A stretch of DNA of 27,445 nucleotides from Proteromonas lacertae (lineage: Eukaryota > Sar > Bigyra > Opalinata > Proteromonadidae). This document shows positions 15,150 to 24,736 of this stretch, piece by piece (the stretch's first letter is position 1; each line of letters starts with the position of its first letter). A program made the translations under genes and the position numbers. The stretch spans positions 1-27,445 of the forward strand of contig NGBS01000978.1 in the NCBI GenBank assembly GCA_002245135.1, read 5' to 3'. The notes below the pieces were generated by a model, which had not been told where the DNA came from, did no database searches, and worked only from the letters and a program-made list of their open reading frames with translations.

Positions 15150-17825
15150 TTCGATAAAGGGCGTCCTTTTCGAATTTTGCCCTATTTTTGCCCCTTTTTT
15201 TTCAGCTGAAAAGAAGCCTGCCCCTTACTGCTCGGGCATAGTAATATTACCATGTGTTATGCTGTAGTATATTTTTTCTGATTTTTTGTTATAACTTTTC
15301 CATATTATCATCTAGATATACTAACATATGTTAAAAAGGATATATTATTGTGTATTATAGCATAATAGTCATCTACTTTTCTTATGATTATATAATATCA
15401 TATGTTTATGCATATATACTAATTATATAGAATATACATACTGTATATCATATTCTGATATGCATATATATACATTATGTACATTTCAAGGTGATTGACG
15501 TCACTGAACATAAATGAAATTTATATAATAAATAATTTTGTATATTACACATATATCATATAGATAATTAAGAAGTATAGCTATAGAATGGGTATTTTCA
15601 GTTAATTGATAATCAATAGTACTTGTTATGATAATAACATAATATATTTCATAAACTAATAGAAAAACTATTTCAAAATTACTATTTAGTATATTTTGCA
15701 TACTACTTAATGTATTTCAAGCAATTATTTCAATACTTAGAAAATGGTTTGAGAATTTCGAGCTATCATTTTGCATTTCAATTGTATATGGGTAAAACGA
15801 GAGATGCTGTGTATAGATACTTTAATGAAGATGTGGTGTTAAAGAAACCCCTTGAAAAATACAACAGAATTCAATGCAGAAGGTGCAAGGCAATGATTAT
15901 TGCTCATTGCACTAATTTGAAACGTCATTACAAAAAGTATAAATATATTTATTATATTTATTAAATTAGATGTAGTGAAAAGCTAATCCAATCAAAACTT
16001 ACATAATTGAGATATGATGAACGTGCAATAAACTTAATGGTGACCAAATATCTTATAGAAAATAACTTAGCTTTCAGAACCATACAATCTAAATCCTTTA
16101 AAAATCTAATATATACATTAAATCCAACTACAAAGTCAATAACAATAAACAAAATAAAAGCATCAATGAACGAAGAAGCAGAAAGAATAGTAAAGGAAAT
16201 TGTAGATAACAGTAAAATATGTATAATTGTGGACGCTTGGAAATCAGTAACCAATGAAAACGTTATTAATTTGGCAATAAAGAAAAGCAGTGATATTTCG
16301 TTTTTGGAATCCATTTATTTACATAAACGAGAAACATCAGAAAATATAGTGGAATTAATAATTCAAACATTAGTGAAGTATAAACTAGATATTAAAAACA
16401 TTGTTGCTGTGAGTAGTGATAACAACTACACCATGAAAAAGATAAGTAGTATTTTAGAGAAAAAAATAAATAGACCTGTAGTAAAGTTTGGATGTTTAGC
16501 ACACATCCTAAACTTAATCAGTAAAAAAGTATTCGAAATAGAGAAATACAAAAAGTGATAGTCATGTGTAATGACATTATTCATAAGTTAAATAATAATC
16601 AAAAGATTAGAGAAACTATATATTCAATTATACAAAAAATATCCAAATACGCAAGGGTTGTGATACGAGATGGTCAAGCTATAGCGATGTATTTAGAAAA
16701 ATATTACTCAATAAAGAAATTTTATTACAGATAAAATTATTAAAGGAAGAAGATATACAAGAAATTAAAGAATGCTACAAGATTGCAAAATATATTTCCA
16801 CAAATATACACTTATTATGCAAAGATTCATCTACATTAAATGATGGTTTCAGAATATTGACCAAAATTAAAAGAAAGTTAATGAAAAGGTCATCAAGTGA
16901 AAAAGAACTTATTAAAGACATTATAAAAAAAGAGACTAGACATGCAAACTACAGCATTTTAGCTCTATATGAATTTTTAGACATAAACAGTAAACATAAA
17001 TTTTCAGACATGGAGAAGGATAATATAAAAAGATATATATTATCTAAATTCAGCCCTATTTTAAATCAGAAAGCATTAAATGAGATTTATCATTTTGAAA
17101 GAAGAAAACCATACTGCAAAAAGTGCCCTTCAGATATATTTTCGAAAAAGATATCAACTAATATATGGTACAATATGTATGGAGTTTTTTACCCAAATGT
17201 TAAGAAGCTATATGATATTCTTTCAACTATTCCTGTCACAAGCTCATTTATTGAACGTTCATTTAGTATTGAGGGAATAGTTCATAATCATATTAGAAAT
17301 AAATTACAGCTTAATACTATAAATAATATTTTAAGAATAAAATATGATTTATTAAAAGAAAAAAACAAAGAAAAAGATATAAATGAAGATGATAATGATA
17401 TTAGTGAAGAAGAATATAATTTAGATGTGCTGAATGAAATTGATAACAATATAGTATATGACACTTTAGATTATCAATGTTCTGGTGATGAAGATGAAAG
17501 TTCTGGTAGTTCTAGCGATGAAGGTTTAAGTGATGAAAGTTCTAGTGATGAAGGTTTTAGTGATGAAGGATCTCAAAGCCCTTACTTTTAAGGCTATTAT
17601 TATAATGAAATATTATTGTTTGTTATTGTTATAAGATAATAATACATAATTATGAAAAGAATAAATATTTTTATAGCGTTTAATATCCCTAAAATCGCAC
17701 AAAATATAAAAATTCAAATAAAATAATTGAAAAGGGCAAATTGTACCCTTTTCTATTTTAGATAGTATAAAGGACGCCCCTTTCAATTTTTGCCCGGGAC
17801 ATGCCCTTGTCCCGCCACTGCCCTG
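15150..17825 (+). mobile_element. Decayed hAT-superfamily DNA transposon
   Basis: Defined by its transposase gene and by two unusual G+C-rich blocks in AT-rich DNA: 15149-15240 (GATAAAGGGCGTCC, TTTTGCCC, GCCCC) and 17727-17825 (TATAAAGGACGCCCC, TTTTTGCCCGGG, CCCGCCACTG). Read on the minus strand, the right block starts CAGTGGCGGG, typical of hAT tips. The left tip does not match it base for base, so exact ends and the expected 8-bp target duplication are not resolved. The transposase is disrupted, so this copy is not autonomous. Confidence 0.7.
15788..17591 (+). pseudogene. hAT transposase (BED zinc finger + RNase-H-like core + dimerisation domain), disrupted
   Basis: MGKTRDAVYRYF (ATG 15788) is the likely start. 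The BED finger is CRRC...H-x3-C; its last Cys appears only if a 33-base intron (15937-15969, GTATAA...TTAG) is removed. The catalytic core follows: IVDAWKSVTNENVINLAI, then ISSDN-like AVSSDNNYTMKKIS and VKFGCLAHILNLISKKVF. A CDTRWSSYSDVF segment (about 16660-16695) is the usual TRW motif. The C-terminal dimerisation domain is NVKKLYDILSTIPVTSSFIERSFS (about 17197-17270). The tail is a Ser/Asp/Glu-Gly repeat (SSDEGLSDESSSDEGFSDEG). Disruptions: an in-frame TAA at 16004-16006 and frame changes near 16555 and 16653. It would cut and paste its own DNA if whole. Confidence 0.85.
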
Positions 17826-17946
17826 TCCCTTTATTATTCAACCCAGAACAAACCTCAAACATTTGTATTACTAAACAAACAATAACTTTATTGATTAGAC
17901 CCATAAAAATTTAATAATATATATAATAGCAAAAAATACAAAGAAT
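17592..17946. other. hAT 3' region and upstream DNA of the next gene
   Basis: AT-rich, with the G+C-rich transposon end at 17727-17825. The last 120 bases before 17947 are AT-rich and probably hold the promoter of the next gene. No other gene is seen. Confidence 0.5.
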
Positions 17947-18444
17947 ATGCTTGACCATTTAACATATAATATGCTTAGACAACCTAACGGTGAATATGCT
18001 TTTTATATTCATAGATATAGAGACAATAGAGCACATAGATGGGTCATTCAATTTCCAATTAAAACAATGAAAATATTAAAAAGAAATAAAGTAAAGGTGT
18101 TTATATGTGGTTCACTCAGAACTAATAGAAATGATCCAGAAGCACTAGGTGATTATAGACATCATGGCGATCAATTAATGATAAACCTCAAAACCTATGG
18201 ATATGACAGAAGAGCTTCAATATTAGTAATGAATAGAAAATTAAGAAATGGAGAACATGAGTATGCAGATGGTGATTGTATTCCTCAAAAATTTAAAAAA
18301 TATGTTTTTCATCATATGAGTTATCAATGGAATGGAGGGAATTTTTATCACATACATCCAGTTGATAGAAATGTTGCTGATGGAATTAGTAGTAGTAGTA
18401 GTGATAGTAGTAGTAGCAGTAGTAGTAGTAGTGACTCTGATTAA
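17947..18444 (+). CDS. Basic protein with poly-serine/aspartate tail, unknown
   Basis: 165 residues from ATG. The body is rich in Arg, His and Tyr (YIHRYRDNRAHRWVIQF; LKTYGYDRRASILVMNRKLR). It ends in a Ser/Asp run encoded by an (AGT)n tract (about 18387-18435), which is prone to length change. No membrane segment or enzyme motif. It lies first in a co-directional pair with the AT-hook-like gene and is probably part of the viral element. Function unknown; nucleic-acid binding is only suggested by charge. Confidence 0.55.
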   Translation: MLDHLTYNMLRQPNGEYAFYIHRYRDNRAHRWVIQFPIKTMKILKRNKVKVFICGSLRTNRNDPEALGDYRHHGDQLMINLKTYGYDRRASILVMNRKLRNGEHEYADGDCIPQKFKKYVFHHMSYQWNGGNFYHIHPVDRNVADGISSSSSDSSSSSSSSSDSD

Positions 18445-18544
18445 ATACTTAAAAATTCTATTATTATTATATATATATATATGTTTGTTTTTGTTTGATA
18501 ATAGTTACTATATTTTAAATAATATCAATTATAAAAATCACAAC

Positions 18545-18916
18545 ATGTCTTATTATGGAGGATGGCCAAAAGGGTTTAAAATTAGTAAAGACTGGAATAC
18601 ATATATTCCTAAATCAGTTAACAGGAGTAAATGGAGAAAGAGCTATGATTTGTATAGAGACAAAGTAAAGAATGCACTACAAAACAAAACAAAAGTTAAA
18701 TTACAATATAGGCAATTAATGAAAATGTATGAACGATTATTAGCTGCTAATCCACCTAAACAAAGAGGAAGACCAAAAGGAAGTAAAGATAGAGCAAAAC
18801 GTAAACCAAGACGAGCCGGGCCACGAGCCGCGCCAAAGAATGATCCACATCGTATAGTTGTGCATAATGGCAGGCATTATCAGTATGGTATTCCAGTTCC
18901 TAATATGGATAATTAA
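18545..18916 (+). CDS. Small AT-hook-like basic DNA-binding protein
   Basis: 123 residues using the ATG at 18545 (MSYYGGWPKGFKISKDW), 100 bp after the preceding stop. A central helical Lys/Arg-rich part is followed by RGRPKGSKDRAKRKPRRAG, with the R-G-R-P core of an AT-hook, which binds the minor groove of AT-rich DNA. A Gly/Tyr-rich end follows. In a Polinton-like element a small basic protein could condense the packaged genome (inference). The open frame extends upstream through low-complexity valine-rich sequence that is an out-of-frame reading of the serine repeat, so the ATG is preferred. Confidence 0.6.
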   Translation: MSYYGGWPKGFKISKDWNTYIPKSVNRSKWRKSYDLYRDKVKNALQNKTKVKLQYRQLMKMYERLLAANPPKQRGRPKGSKDRAKRKPRRAGPRAAPKNDPHRIVVHNGRHYQYGIPVPNMDN

Positions 18917-19009
18917 AGTAATTCTTTATATATATTCTGTTTTTTATGTAATGTTATGTGTGTTTGTTTTTTTGGTGTTTGGTACTGCTATATCCGGCGG
19001 CCACTTGAC

Positions 19010-19097
19010 AACTTGAATTGTAATATAAGTTACAACTGGCGCCAGTTGTAACTTGAATTGTGATGTATCTTACAACTGGGCCCAGTTGTAAGATACA
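19010..19097. promoter_or_regulatory. Twin perfect palindromes between convergent genes
   Basis: Two ~42-bp tandem units each begin ACTTGAATTGT. The first contains a perfect 28-bp palindrome (19027-19054, core CAACTGGCGCCAGTTG), the second a perfect 34-bp palindrome (19064-19097, core CAACTGGGCCCAGTTG). They lie between the 3' ends of the AT-hook gene and the minus-strand membrane gene, so a two-way transcript-end or RNA-processing hairpin is a reasonable guess. A protein-binding site is the alternative. Confidence 0.7.
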
Positions 19098-19154
19098 AGT
19101 TTAACCAAAAGAAACATAATATAATATAATATAATATAAAAAAGCGAAATAAAT

Positions 19155-19391
19155 TTAAATAGTCATTTTCCTTTGTTTAGTGATTTCAATAAGAGACTGA
19201 ATATCTTTAAGTGTCTTATCATGTTCTAACCCTTTATTCATCATGGCATCTATATTATTTCTAAGTTCTTCTATGTCTGTATTGTTTGGAATACAATTGT
19301 GTGCCTTTAAGTATTTGAAAAGAGCCAAAGCTATCATATACAATACAAATACAAGAACTGAAAGCAAAACAGTTATTACATCAAAGTCCAT
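19155..19391 (-). CDS. Small single-pass membrane protein with coiled coil
   Basis: 78 residues from ATG 19391. One N-terminal transmembrane helix (about residues 4-28: VITVLLSVLVFVLYMIALALF) is followed by a charged helical tail (IEELRNNIDAMMNKGLEHDKTLKDIQ) likely to form a coiled coil. A TATATAAG box lies ~25 bp upstream of the start on the minus strand. Within a Polinton-like element such proteins are common and usually unassigned. It might act in virion entry or assembly at membranes, which is inference. Confidence 0.55.
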   Translation of the reverse strand: MDFDVITVLLSVLVFVLYMIALALFKYLKAHNCIPNNTDIEELRNNIDAMMNKGLEHDKTLKDIQSLIEITKQRKMTI

Positions 19392-19459
19392 GTGTGTTTA
19401 TGAGAATCTTATATAAGAAAAACAAAATTAATCAAAGTAATGTATTTATTATCAATAAA

Positions 19460-20068
19460 CTAACTTACAAGACATTGGTTATTATTAATATATTCATCCT
19501 TAATGGATCTTGGCGATATTGGAGATAAGTCATAATCTGTGAGATTGACATTGTCATTGTCATTTTCAAGCTTGACTTGTATTTCTTCTATTTCTTTATT
19601 ACTACTATCATTAGGAGGAGGAGGAGGAGGAGGTAATATATTAGCTTCATGATTCATCATAATAATGCTTTCTAATAATTGATGAGTTTTTTCAAAAGGT
19701 GGGTTTCTTTTCTCCTTAATCTTGTTAACACACTCAAGGAACATATTAGGTGTAATGCGCACAGTCTCATCTACATCAGAAATACCTAATCTTTGAATTA
19801 ATTTCTCTTTACTCTCATCCCACCAACATCCATTTTTGAATCTATATTCCAAGTCTAATCTATACTGTTCATCGACGTATTTGAGTATATATCTGATCTC
19901 ACTATAAGTTAATTCCTTTTTCTCACAACATATCAAATTCCATAATTTAGATTTGGTTGGTGCCCTCATTTTGCCATCCTTTCTAAAGCAATTAATGAGT
20001 ATTTGTTTATCAGAGTTCCAAAAGTTATATGGCACTGTTCTAAATTTGTGTTCCTGATCGTTATTCAT
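19460..20068 (-). CDS. 202-residue protein with polyproline stretch, unknown
   Basis: ATG 20068, divergent from the penton-like gene with 85 bp between. The N-terminal ~130 residues look globular and basic (SDKQILINCFRKDGKMRAPTKSKLW; RYILKYVDEQYRLDLEYRF). A seven-proline run, encoded by a (GGA)n tract (about 19614-19632), links to an acidic C-terminus (IEEIQVKLENDNDNV) with an LSPISPRS motif. No known family recognised. Its shared promoter region suggests co-expression with the capsid block. Confidence 0.6.
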   Translation of the reverse strand: MNNDQEHKFRTVPYNFWNSDKQILINCFRKDGKMRAPTKSKLWNLICCEKKELTYSEIRYILKYVDEQYRLDLEYRFKNGCWWDESKEKLIQRLGISDVDETVRITPNMFLECVNKIKEKRNPPFEKTHQLLESIIMMNHEANILPPPPPPPNDSSNKEIEEIQVKLENDNDNVNLTDYDLSPISPRSIKDEYINNNQCLVS

Positions 20069-20153
20069 TTTTAAAAAATAAAAGTGTAATTAATACTAAT
20101 AATGACAATATTGACATTATTAACGAATTTATTTTCAAAATAGATTTTATCTT
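20069..20153. promoter_or_regulatory. 85-bp bidirectional promoter region with 26-bp symmetric site
   Basis: Separates the divergent starts at 20068 (minus) and 20154 (plus). Bases 20097-20122 form a near-perfect palindrome, TAATAATG-a-CAATATTG-a-CATTATTA, with only two symmetric mismatches. The position suggests an operator or core promoter for the capsid block. Confidence 0.5.
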
Positions 20154-21113
20154 ATGTTAGTTTCGAATCATCGTGTATACTACTTAAATTCTGATATGAT
20201 TGTATTATCTGATTCCATGGGTGGAGGAAACAAGTATAAGAAGACATTAAAATTGCAATCATTCGATGATGATTATACTCATGTCAGCTTATTACATGCT
20301 GTTATACCCAATTCATTCCCAACTATACAGGAAGAAACAAATGATGAGTTTTCATTAGTATTCACATTGGGATGGAGACATGATGTTCAAGTAGATGCAC
20401 CAAAGTATCCAAACATCGTAAAACACCTCAAAATACCAGAAGGATTCTATGATGAAACTCAGATATTAAGTATGATCAATAATTTAGTCAAAAATATGAC
20501 ATATGATGTTTTTGGAATAAATGATGCTGCATATAATGAAGAAGGTTCACATGTGTCTATTATACAAGGAAAAGGAGATTTATTTCGTATAGACAATTTC
20601 GATGATAATCAAACATATCATATTGAGGTAGCTAATGATATGAATATTATATACTATCAAAAAGACCCAGTATATTGGATAGAAAAATTAGAGATCATCA
20701 CCAAAGATCTTAGTTACAAAATATTAGGTATACCTAAAAACAATTACTGGTGTTGTTTTAAAGAATATATTCCATCTGAAGAACCAGAGAATCAACAAGA
20801 AATTATGGTTAAGCCATTCCCATTTACTCAATTACCATTTCGTCCTTCTTTGATATGGGTTAATTCTATATCCATTAGATTAGACATAGTGAATATTATG
20901 CAGGATTCAAATGTATTAGAAAATATACCCGTTTCAAATCCAGAGTTACCATTTATTACATATCAGAATAATGACATATTGAATACATCAAAGAGATTTA
21001 ATAATACCTATAACAATGGTATGATCACTATTCAGATTACTCAACAAAATGGCTATGAGCTTAATCTTGATAATATTGAGTTTGATTTAGATATTGTTGT
21101 ATTTAAAGTCTAA
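20154..21113 (+). CDS. Penton-like minor capsid protein
   Basis: 319 residues from ATG. The N-terminal strand pattern YYLNSDMIVLSDSMGGGN, then YKKTLKLQSFDDDYTHVSLLHAVIPNSFPTI, resembles penton (single jelly-roll) proteins of Polintons and Polinton-like viruses. In those, an N-terminal strand carrying Asn/Ser is followed by a V.L..A.IPNSFY.I segment. Beta-rich sequence continues to the end (ISIRLDIVNIMQ; MITIQITQQNGYEL). It would occupy the five-fold vertices of an icosahedral shell. It is directly upstream of the major capsid gene (31 bp from stop to the next ATG), the usual neighbourhood. Family assignment rests on motif and context. Looks whole. Confidence 0.7.
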   Translation: MLVSNHRVYYLNSDMIVLSDSMGGGNKYKKTLKLQSFDDDYTHVSLLHAVIPNSFPTIQEETNDEFSLVFTLGWRHDVQVDAPKYPNIVKHLKIPEGFYDETQILSMINNLVKNMTYDVFGINDAAYNEEGSHVSIIQGKGDLFRIDNFDDNQTYHIEVANDMNIIYYQKDPVYWIEKLEIITKDLSYKILGIPKNNYWCCFKEYIPSEEPENQQEIMVKPFPFTQLPFRPSLIWVNSISIRLDIVNIMQDSNVLENIPVSNPELPFITYQNNDILNTSKRFNNTYNNGMITIQITQQNGYELNLDNIEFDLDIVVFKV

Positions 21114-21144
21114 TTTTTATATTTCTTTATTCTTTTGTTTTCTA

Positions 21145-22626
21145 ATGGCTTTATCTATTCCAAAAGAACAGAAACATGGTGTAGATGTCCCTGTGATGCT
21201 ACCCTTCTATAATTATGTGAGATTGACTCCGATGGGATCAACATCAGAATATACTCTAAGTGATAACACGTATACAGAAGAGATTAGATGGGAGATAAGT
21301 GGAGATAATATTATCAATTTAGCTAAGTCATATATCCAATTCGATATAGATGTAGAAACAGAACCATTAGCAAAAGGTTCAGAAGCAGGTGCTGTTAGAG
21401 CAGATTTAAGTAAGAAACTTATAAATAAAGATGATGATTTATATCCAAGTACAATTGGAGGAATTAAAGAAGGGTTTGGTTTGGCATCTTTTAGAATTTG
21501 TAATCAGACTGGAACAGATCTGGTCAAGCTTGATGATTCGTATGAACCATATCGTGTATTTATGGATGAATTAGTTAGAAAGAGATGTGATATATTCTAT
21601 CAAGACAATTACTATGATGGAATACAATTAGATTGGAGTAACGATGAACAAAGTTATCTTATTCAAGATGTTAATAAATGGAAAATGGACAAAGAAGGTG
21701 ATGATGATATGCATGTTAATGTTATAGACATTTCTGATGAAAGTAATAATAAAGTAACAAATGCTACTGTGTATAAGAGTAAAAAGACATTACATTTCAA
21801 ATTACAGTTAGGTAAATTTTACAATACATTTGCTGCATTAAAGAGCGATGTATTCTTTGGAGAGAGAATGTATATATGCATTCGATTCCAAACTAAAGCA
21901 AATTATGGAAATTTGAAATCATATGCACCAACCGAATATTGTATTGATGAAAATGGTTATGAAGATTTAAATAATGTTATAGCATGGGATAGGGATGGTG
22001 GTATTAAAAATATGACATTTAAGAATTTTAAATTTTATGCTTATATCAACAAGGATACTCAATGCAACAATAATACCAAACAATATTGTTTATCAAAACC
22101 TATTCAATTCAATGATTTCAGATGTCATCAAATTGTTGTACCATCAGGTGGATCTGGCATATTCAATTATTCATTCACATTGAATAGTTCTAATGGACCA
22201 TTTGTTCGTTACATAATCTATAGGCCATGGATAGAATCATTAAAAAGATATGCACATGTACCTGAAAATGCACAATTCAGATGGATGATCAATGATTTTG
22301 TATATCAGCCAGATTATACACTTATGCAATATTATGATAGCTTCATGACTGTCCGTGAATATTTCCAAGACTCATGGTTTGATATATTCAGAAAAGATAA
22401 GAAGTTCAATGACAAGTTCTTTGAGATATTGAATTTTGGCTCTAAGGATTTGGACAACATTAAGAACCAGGCAGGTAGACCTTTGGCTACTGATTTGAAA
22501 ATAACCTTTGAATTTTCAACACCTAGTAGAAATGACTTTACTAATAATGTTATATCTCATCGTTTCTATATCATCACTGGACGTATGGTCACCATTAATG
22601 GAAGTGGTATTGTAAGTGTAGTTTAA
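21145..22626 (+). CDS. Major capsid protein, double jelly-roll type
   Basis: 493 residues using ATG 21145 (MALSIPKEQKHGVDVPVMLP), chosen over an open frame reaching further upstream into the penton gene's end. Residues ~33-70 (SEYTLSDNTYTEEIRWEISG, then DNIINLAKSYIQFDIDV) fit the first strands of Polinton/PLV major capsid proteins, which typically read ...I.F.I.G....Y.DLAKTYL.L. Length (about 500) and beta-rich composition agree. The second jelly roll probably includes VVPSGGSGIFNYSFTLNSSN and YVP/HVPENAQFRW. Trimers would form the capsid faces. Followed after 60 bp by the packaging ATPase. Looks whole. Distant from well-known family members as far as can be judged by eye. Confidence 0.8.
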   Translation: MALSIPKEQKHGVDVPVMLPFYNYVRLTPMGSTSEYTLSDNTYTEEIRWEISGDNIINLAKSYIQFDIDVETEPLAKGSEAGAVRADLSKKLINKDDDLYPSTIGGIKEGFGLASFRICNQTGTDLVKLDDSYEPYRVFMDELVRKRCDIFYQDNYYDGIQLDWSNDEQSYLIQDVNKWKMDKEGDDDMHVNVIDISDESNNKVTNATVYKSKKTLHFKLQLGKFYNTFAALKSDVFFGERMYICIRFQTKANYGNLKSYAPTEYCIDENGYEDLNNVIAWDRDGGIKNMTFKNFKFYAYINKDTQCNNNTKQYCLSKPIQFNDFRCHQIVVPSGGSGIFNYSFTLNSSNGPFVRYIIYRPWIESLKRYAHVPENAQFRWMINDFVYQPDYTLMQYYDSFMTVREYFQDSWFDIFRKDKKFNDKFFEILNFGSKDLDNIKNQAGRPLATDLKITFEFSTPSRNDFTNNVISHRFYIITGRMVTINGSGIVSVV

Positions 22627-22686
22627 AATAATCATAATATCAATAACGGTTATATTTCTTATAATTATGTTTTTGTTATTTTTGTT

Positions 22687-23544
22687 ATGAGTAAAGTTAA
22701 TTTAGAAAAAATAAACAACATAGTCATAAATCCTGTTGAGACAGTAGTCAAAGGATGTGGAAAACGCTCCAAAGATAGTGTCCTTGGATATGACTATTTT
22801 CAGGAGCCTTTCTGCAACATATTTATTTTAGCTAAGAAAAACAGTGGTAAGACTACACTTATATTTAATATGATACAACACTTGTTAAAAAAGGGATATG
22901 ACCAAGTAGTGTATTTTTTCGTTGCAACTATATCTAAGGATATCATATATGAGAAAATCACTGATATGCTCAAGTATAACCAAATTGAGTACCATTGCTA
23001 TGATTCAGTAGTGAATGAAGATAGAGTGAATATATTGGATGCAGTATTAGATAATATCAAAGATATAGACAAAGATAATTATGATTACCCAGAGAATATA
23101 TTTATATTCGATGATATATCATTTGATTTAAGAAATAAATCCGTTTCTAAATTACTTAAGTCAAACCGTCATTACAAGTCAAAAGTAATTATATCAAGTC
23201 AATATGTCACTGACATTACTCCATCAGTTCGTTTACAGCTTGATTACTGTTTAGTATTCAAAAACCTGAGTATGGCTAATTTACGTAATCTGTATGCAAG
23301 TTTGGATATATGGATCGATTTCGATGTTTTCAAATCATATTATGATTATGCAACCAAACAGAGTAATCACTCATTTTTATATATCGATTTATATAATCAT
23401 GAATTTAGAGTGAATTTTGATAGTAGAATTAGATATAATAGTAATAATAGCTATAATCACAATAATAAATATGATCACCTCATTTCCTTTAGCAGCGATG
23501 ATGAGTCCACTGATTCATCAAGTTATCCCAGCGATTCGGAATAA
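22687..23544 (+). CDS. A32/FtsK-HerA-type genome packaging ATPase
   Basis: 285 residues from ATG. The P-loop is ILAKKNSGKTTL (about residues 47-58), Walker B is NIFIFDDIS (about 137-145), and a strand-Gln sensor is KVIISSQYV (about 166-174). It matches the small packaging ATPases of Polintons, Polinton-like viruses, virophages and nucleocytoplasmic large DNA viruses, which pump DNA into the preformed capsid. The last ~40 residues are Asn/Tyr/Ser/Asp-rich low complexity. The gene overlaps the start of the next one, suggesting co-transcription of the capsid block. Looks whole. Confidence 0.88.
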   Translation: MSKVNLEKINNIVINPVETVVKGCGKRSKDSVLGYDYFQEPFCNIFILAKKNSGKTTLIFNMIQHLLKKGYDQVVYFFVATISKDIIYEKITDMLKYNQIEYHCYDSVVNEDRVNILDAVLDNIKDIDKDNYDYPENIFIFDDISFDLRNKSVSKLLKSNRHYKSKVIISSQYVTDITPSVRLQLDYCLVFKNLSMANLRNLYASLDIWIDFDVFKSYYDYATKQSNHSFLYIDLYNHEFRVNFDSRIRYNSNNSYNHNNKYDHLISFSSDDESTDSSSYPSDSE

Positions 23545-24720
23545 TAATAATCCCCATATTGTCACTAATATAATTATTTTGTTTATTTTGCTATATTTTA
23601 TGTTTGGCCGTCCTATTAAAAAACAAGCTGTATCAACAGATCTAATACCTGTCACGAGGGCACTGACATCGATTACAAGCAATTTGGGAGAAAAAGTTGG
23701 AGATGCTAAATCGATTAGAGAAATGTTGGTCGATATCAAGAATAGTGGTACAGGAGGATCATCTGGATCAGGTGGTGGTATTAATAGTGCAACTAGTGAG
23801 AAAATTGATAAAATTGCAGATATTGTTGGAATTACTAAATTTGATTCAGATAATTATAGCATTTTTAAAATGATTTATTATACATATTGCACTACAGCTC
23901 TAGATGCTGATAATATACATTGGTAATTAGGAGATATTGGTAAACCTGGTATGGATCCAGAAACAGATACTTGTATATACTATACTGTACAGAGAACAGA
24001 AAAAAGATAAAAGAATTACATGATAAGATGAAAATGTATTTAATTGGTACAGGAGATATGGATGAATGGGAGAGTCCAACTAGTGTATATGGATATACAT
24101 GGACTACACATGATAAAGTAAAAAATATTAATAATATAGTAACAGATATATGGAATGATGCAAGATCTATAAAAAGTTCAATTAATAGCATAGATGAATC
24201 AATTGGCACATATGTATCACCTACACTTACTGTTATGAGTAGATCTACTTATAATTATGATCAAACTCATAAAATGAAAGAAATATATCATGACAAATGT
24301 ATAGTATATGTTAATAGTATTACTAACACCAGAAAGAGATTATATATGGAATATGGATATTACCCATCCTACTTAGAGATTAATATATTAAACTATTTCA
24401 GAATTGATAATTCTGATGTAAAGTCATTTACCATATGTAGTAGTAAAGATTCAGATGATATGCAATTATTACAATATTTTATGTCAAAGAATGACTTAAT
24501 TTCAAAATTAAATATTTCACCTGAAATGGACGAACTAAAAGAATCATTTGATATTGATTTAGCATTTCAAACATATACAGGCAGATTACAATATAAAAAA
24601 ATTCATTTAAGAATAACAGATGGTATGTTTGAATATAGAGTAGCAGATATGGGGGAAGGTGGATTTGATTGGCAATCTTCAATAATACCTCAAAAAATAT
24701 ATTTACCATTGAAGAAGTAG
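23471..24720 (+). pseudogene. Membrane-anchored protein with Gly-rich linker, unknown, apparently broken
   Basis: Begins inside the ATPase end; ATGs at 23471, 23498 and 23501 are all possible. An N-terminal hydrophobic helix (IVTNIIILFILLYFMFG), a helical region (RALTSITSNLGEKVGDAKSI) and a Gly/Ser linker (GTGGSSGSGGG) come first. A long C-terminal part follows (SPTSVYGYTWTTHDKVKNIN; RLQYKKIHLRITDGMFEYRV). As it stands it has about one or two breaks, or it is two genes. The position right after the ATPase and the membrane anchor suggest a virion membrane or spike component (inference). Family not recognised. Confidence 0.5.
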
Positions 24721-24736
24721 ATTAATAATAAAAAAA

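Noticed and set aside
16004-16006. TAA read as glutamine (ciliate-like or hexamitid-like code)
   Set aside because: TAA and TAG end the penton, capsid and ATPase genes at sensible lengths just before the next starts, so a standard code fits better.
15937-16011. A longer 75-base intron in the hAT gene (to TTGAG) that would skip the in-frame TAA
   Set aside because: The 33-base version (15937-15969) supplies the last Cys of the BED finger and matches the other introns in size. The longer one loses that ligand. The TAA is then better read as a mutation.
18332-18544. Upstream extension of the AT-hook gene through a valine-rich run
   Set aside because: It is an out-of-frame reading of the (AGT)n serine tract of the preceding gene; the ATG at 18545 gives a natural start.
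23892-24209. Minus-strand hydrophobic frame opposite the gene after the ATPase
   Set aside because: Antisense to better-supported coding sequence; hydrophobicity follows from AT-rich complement.
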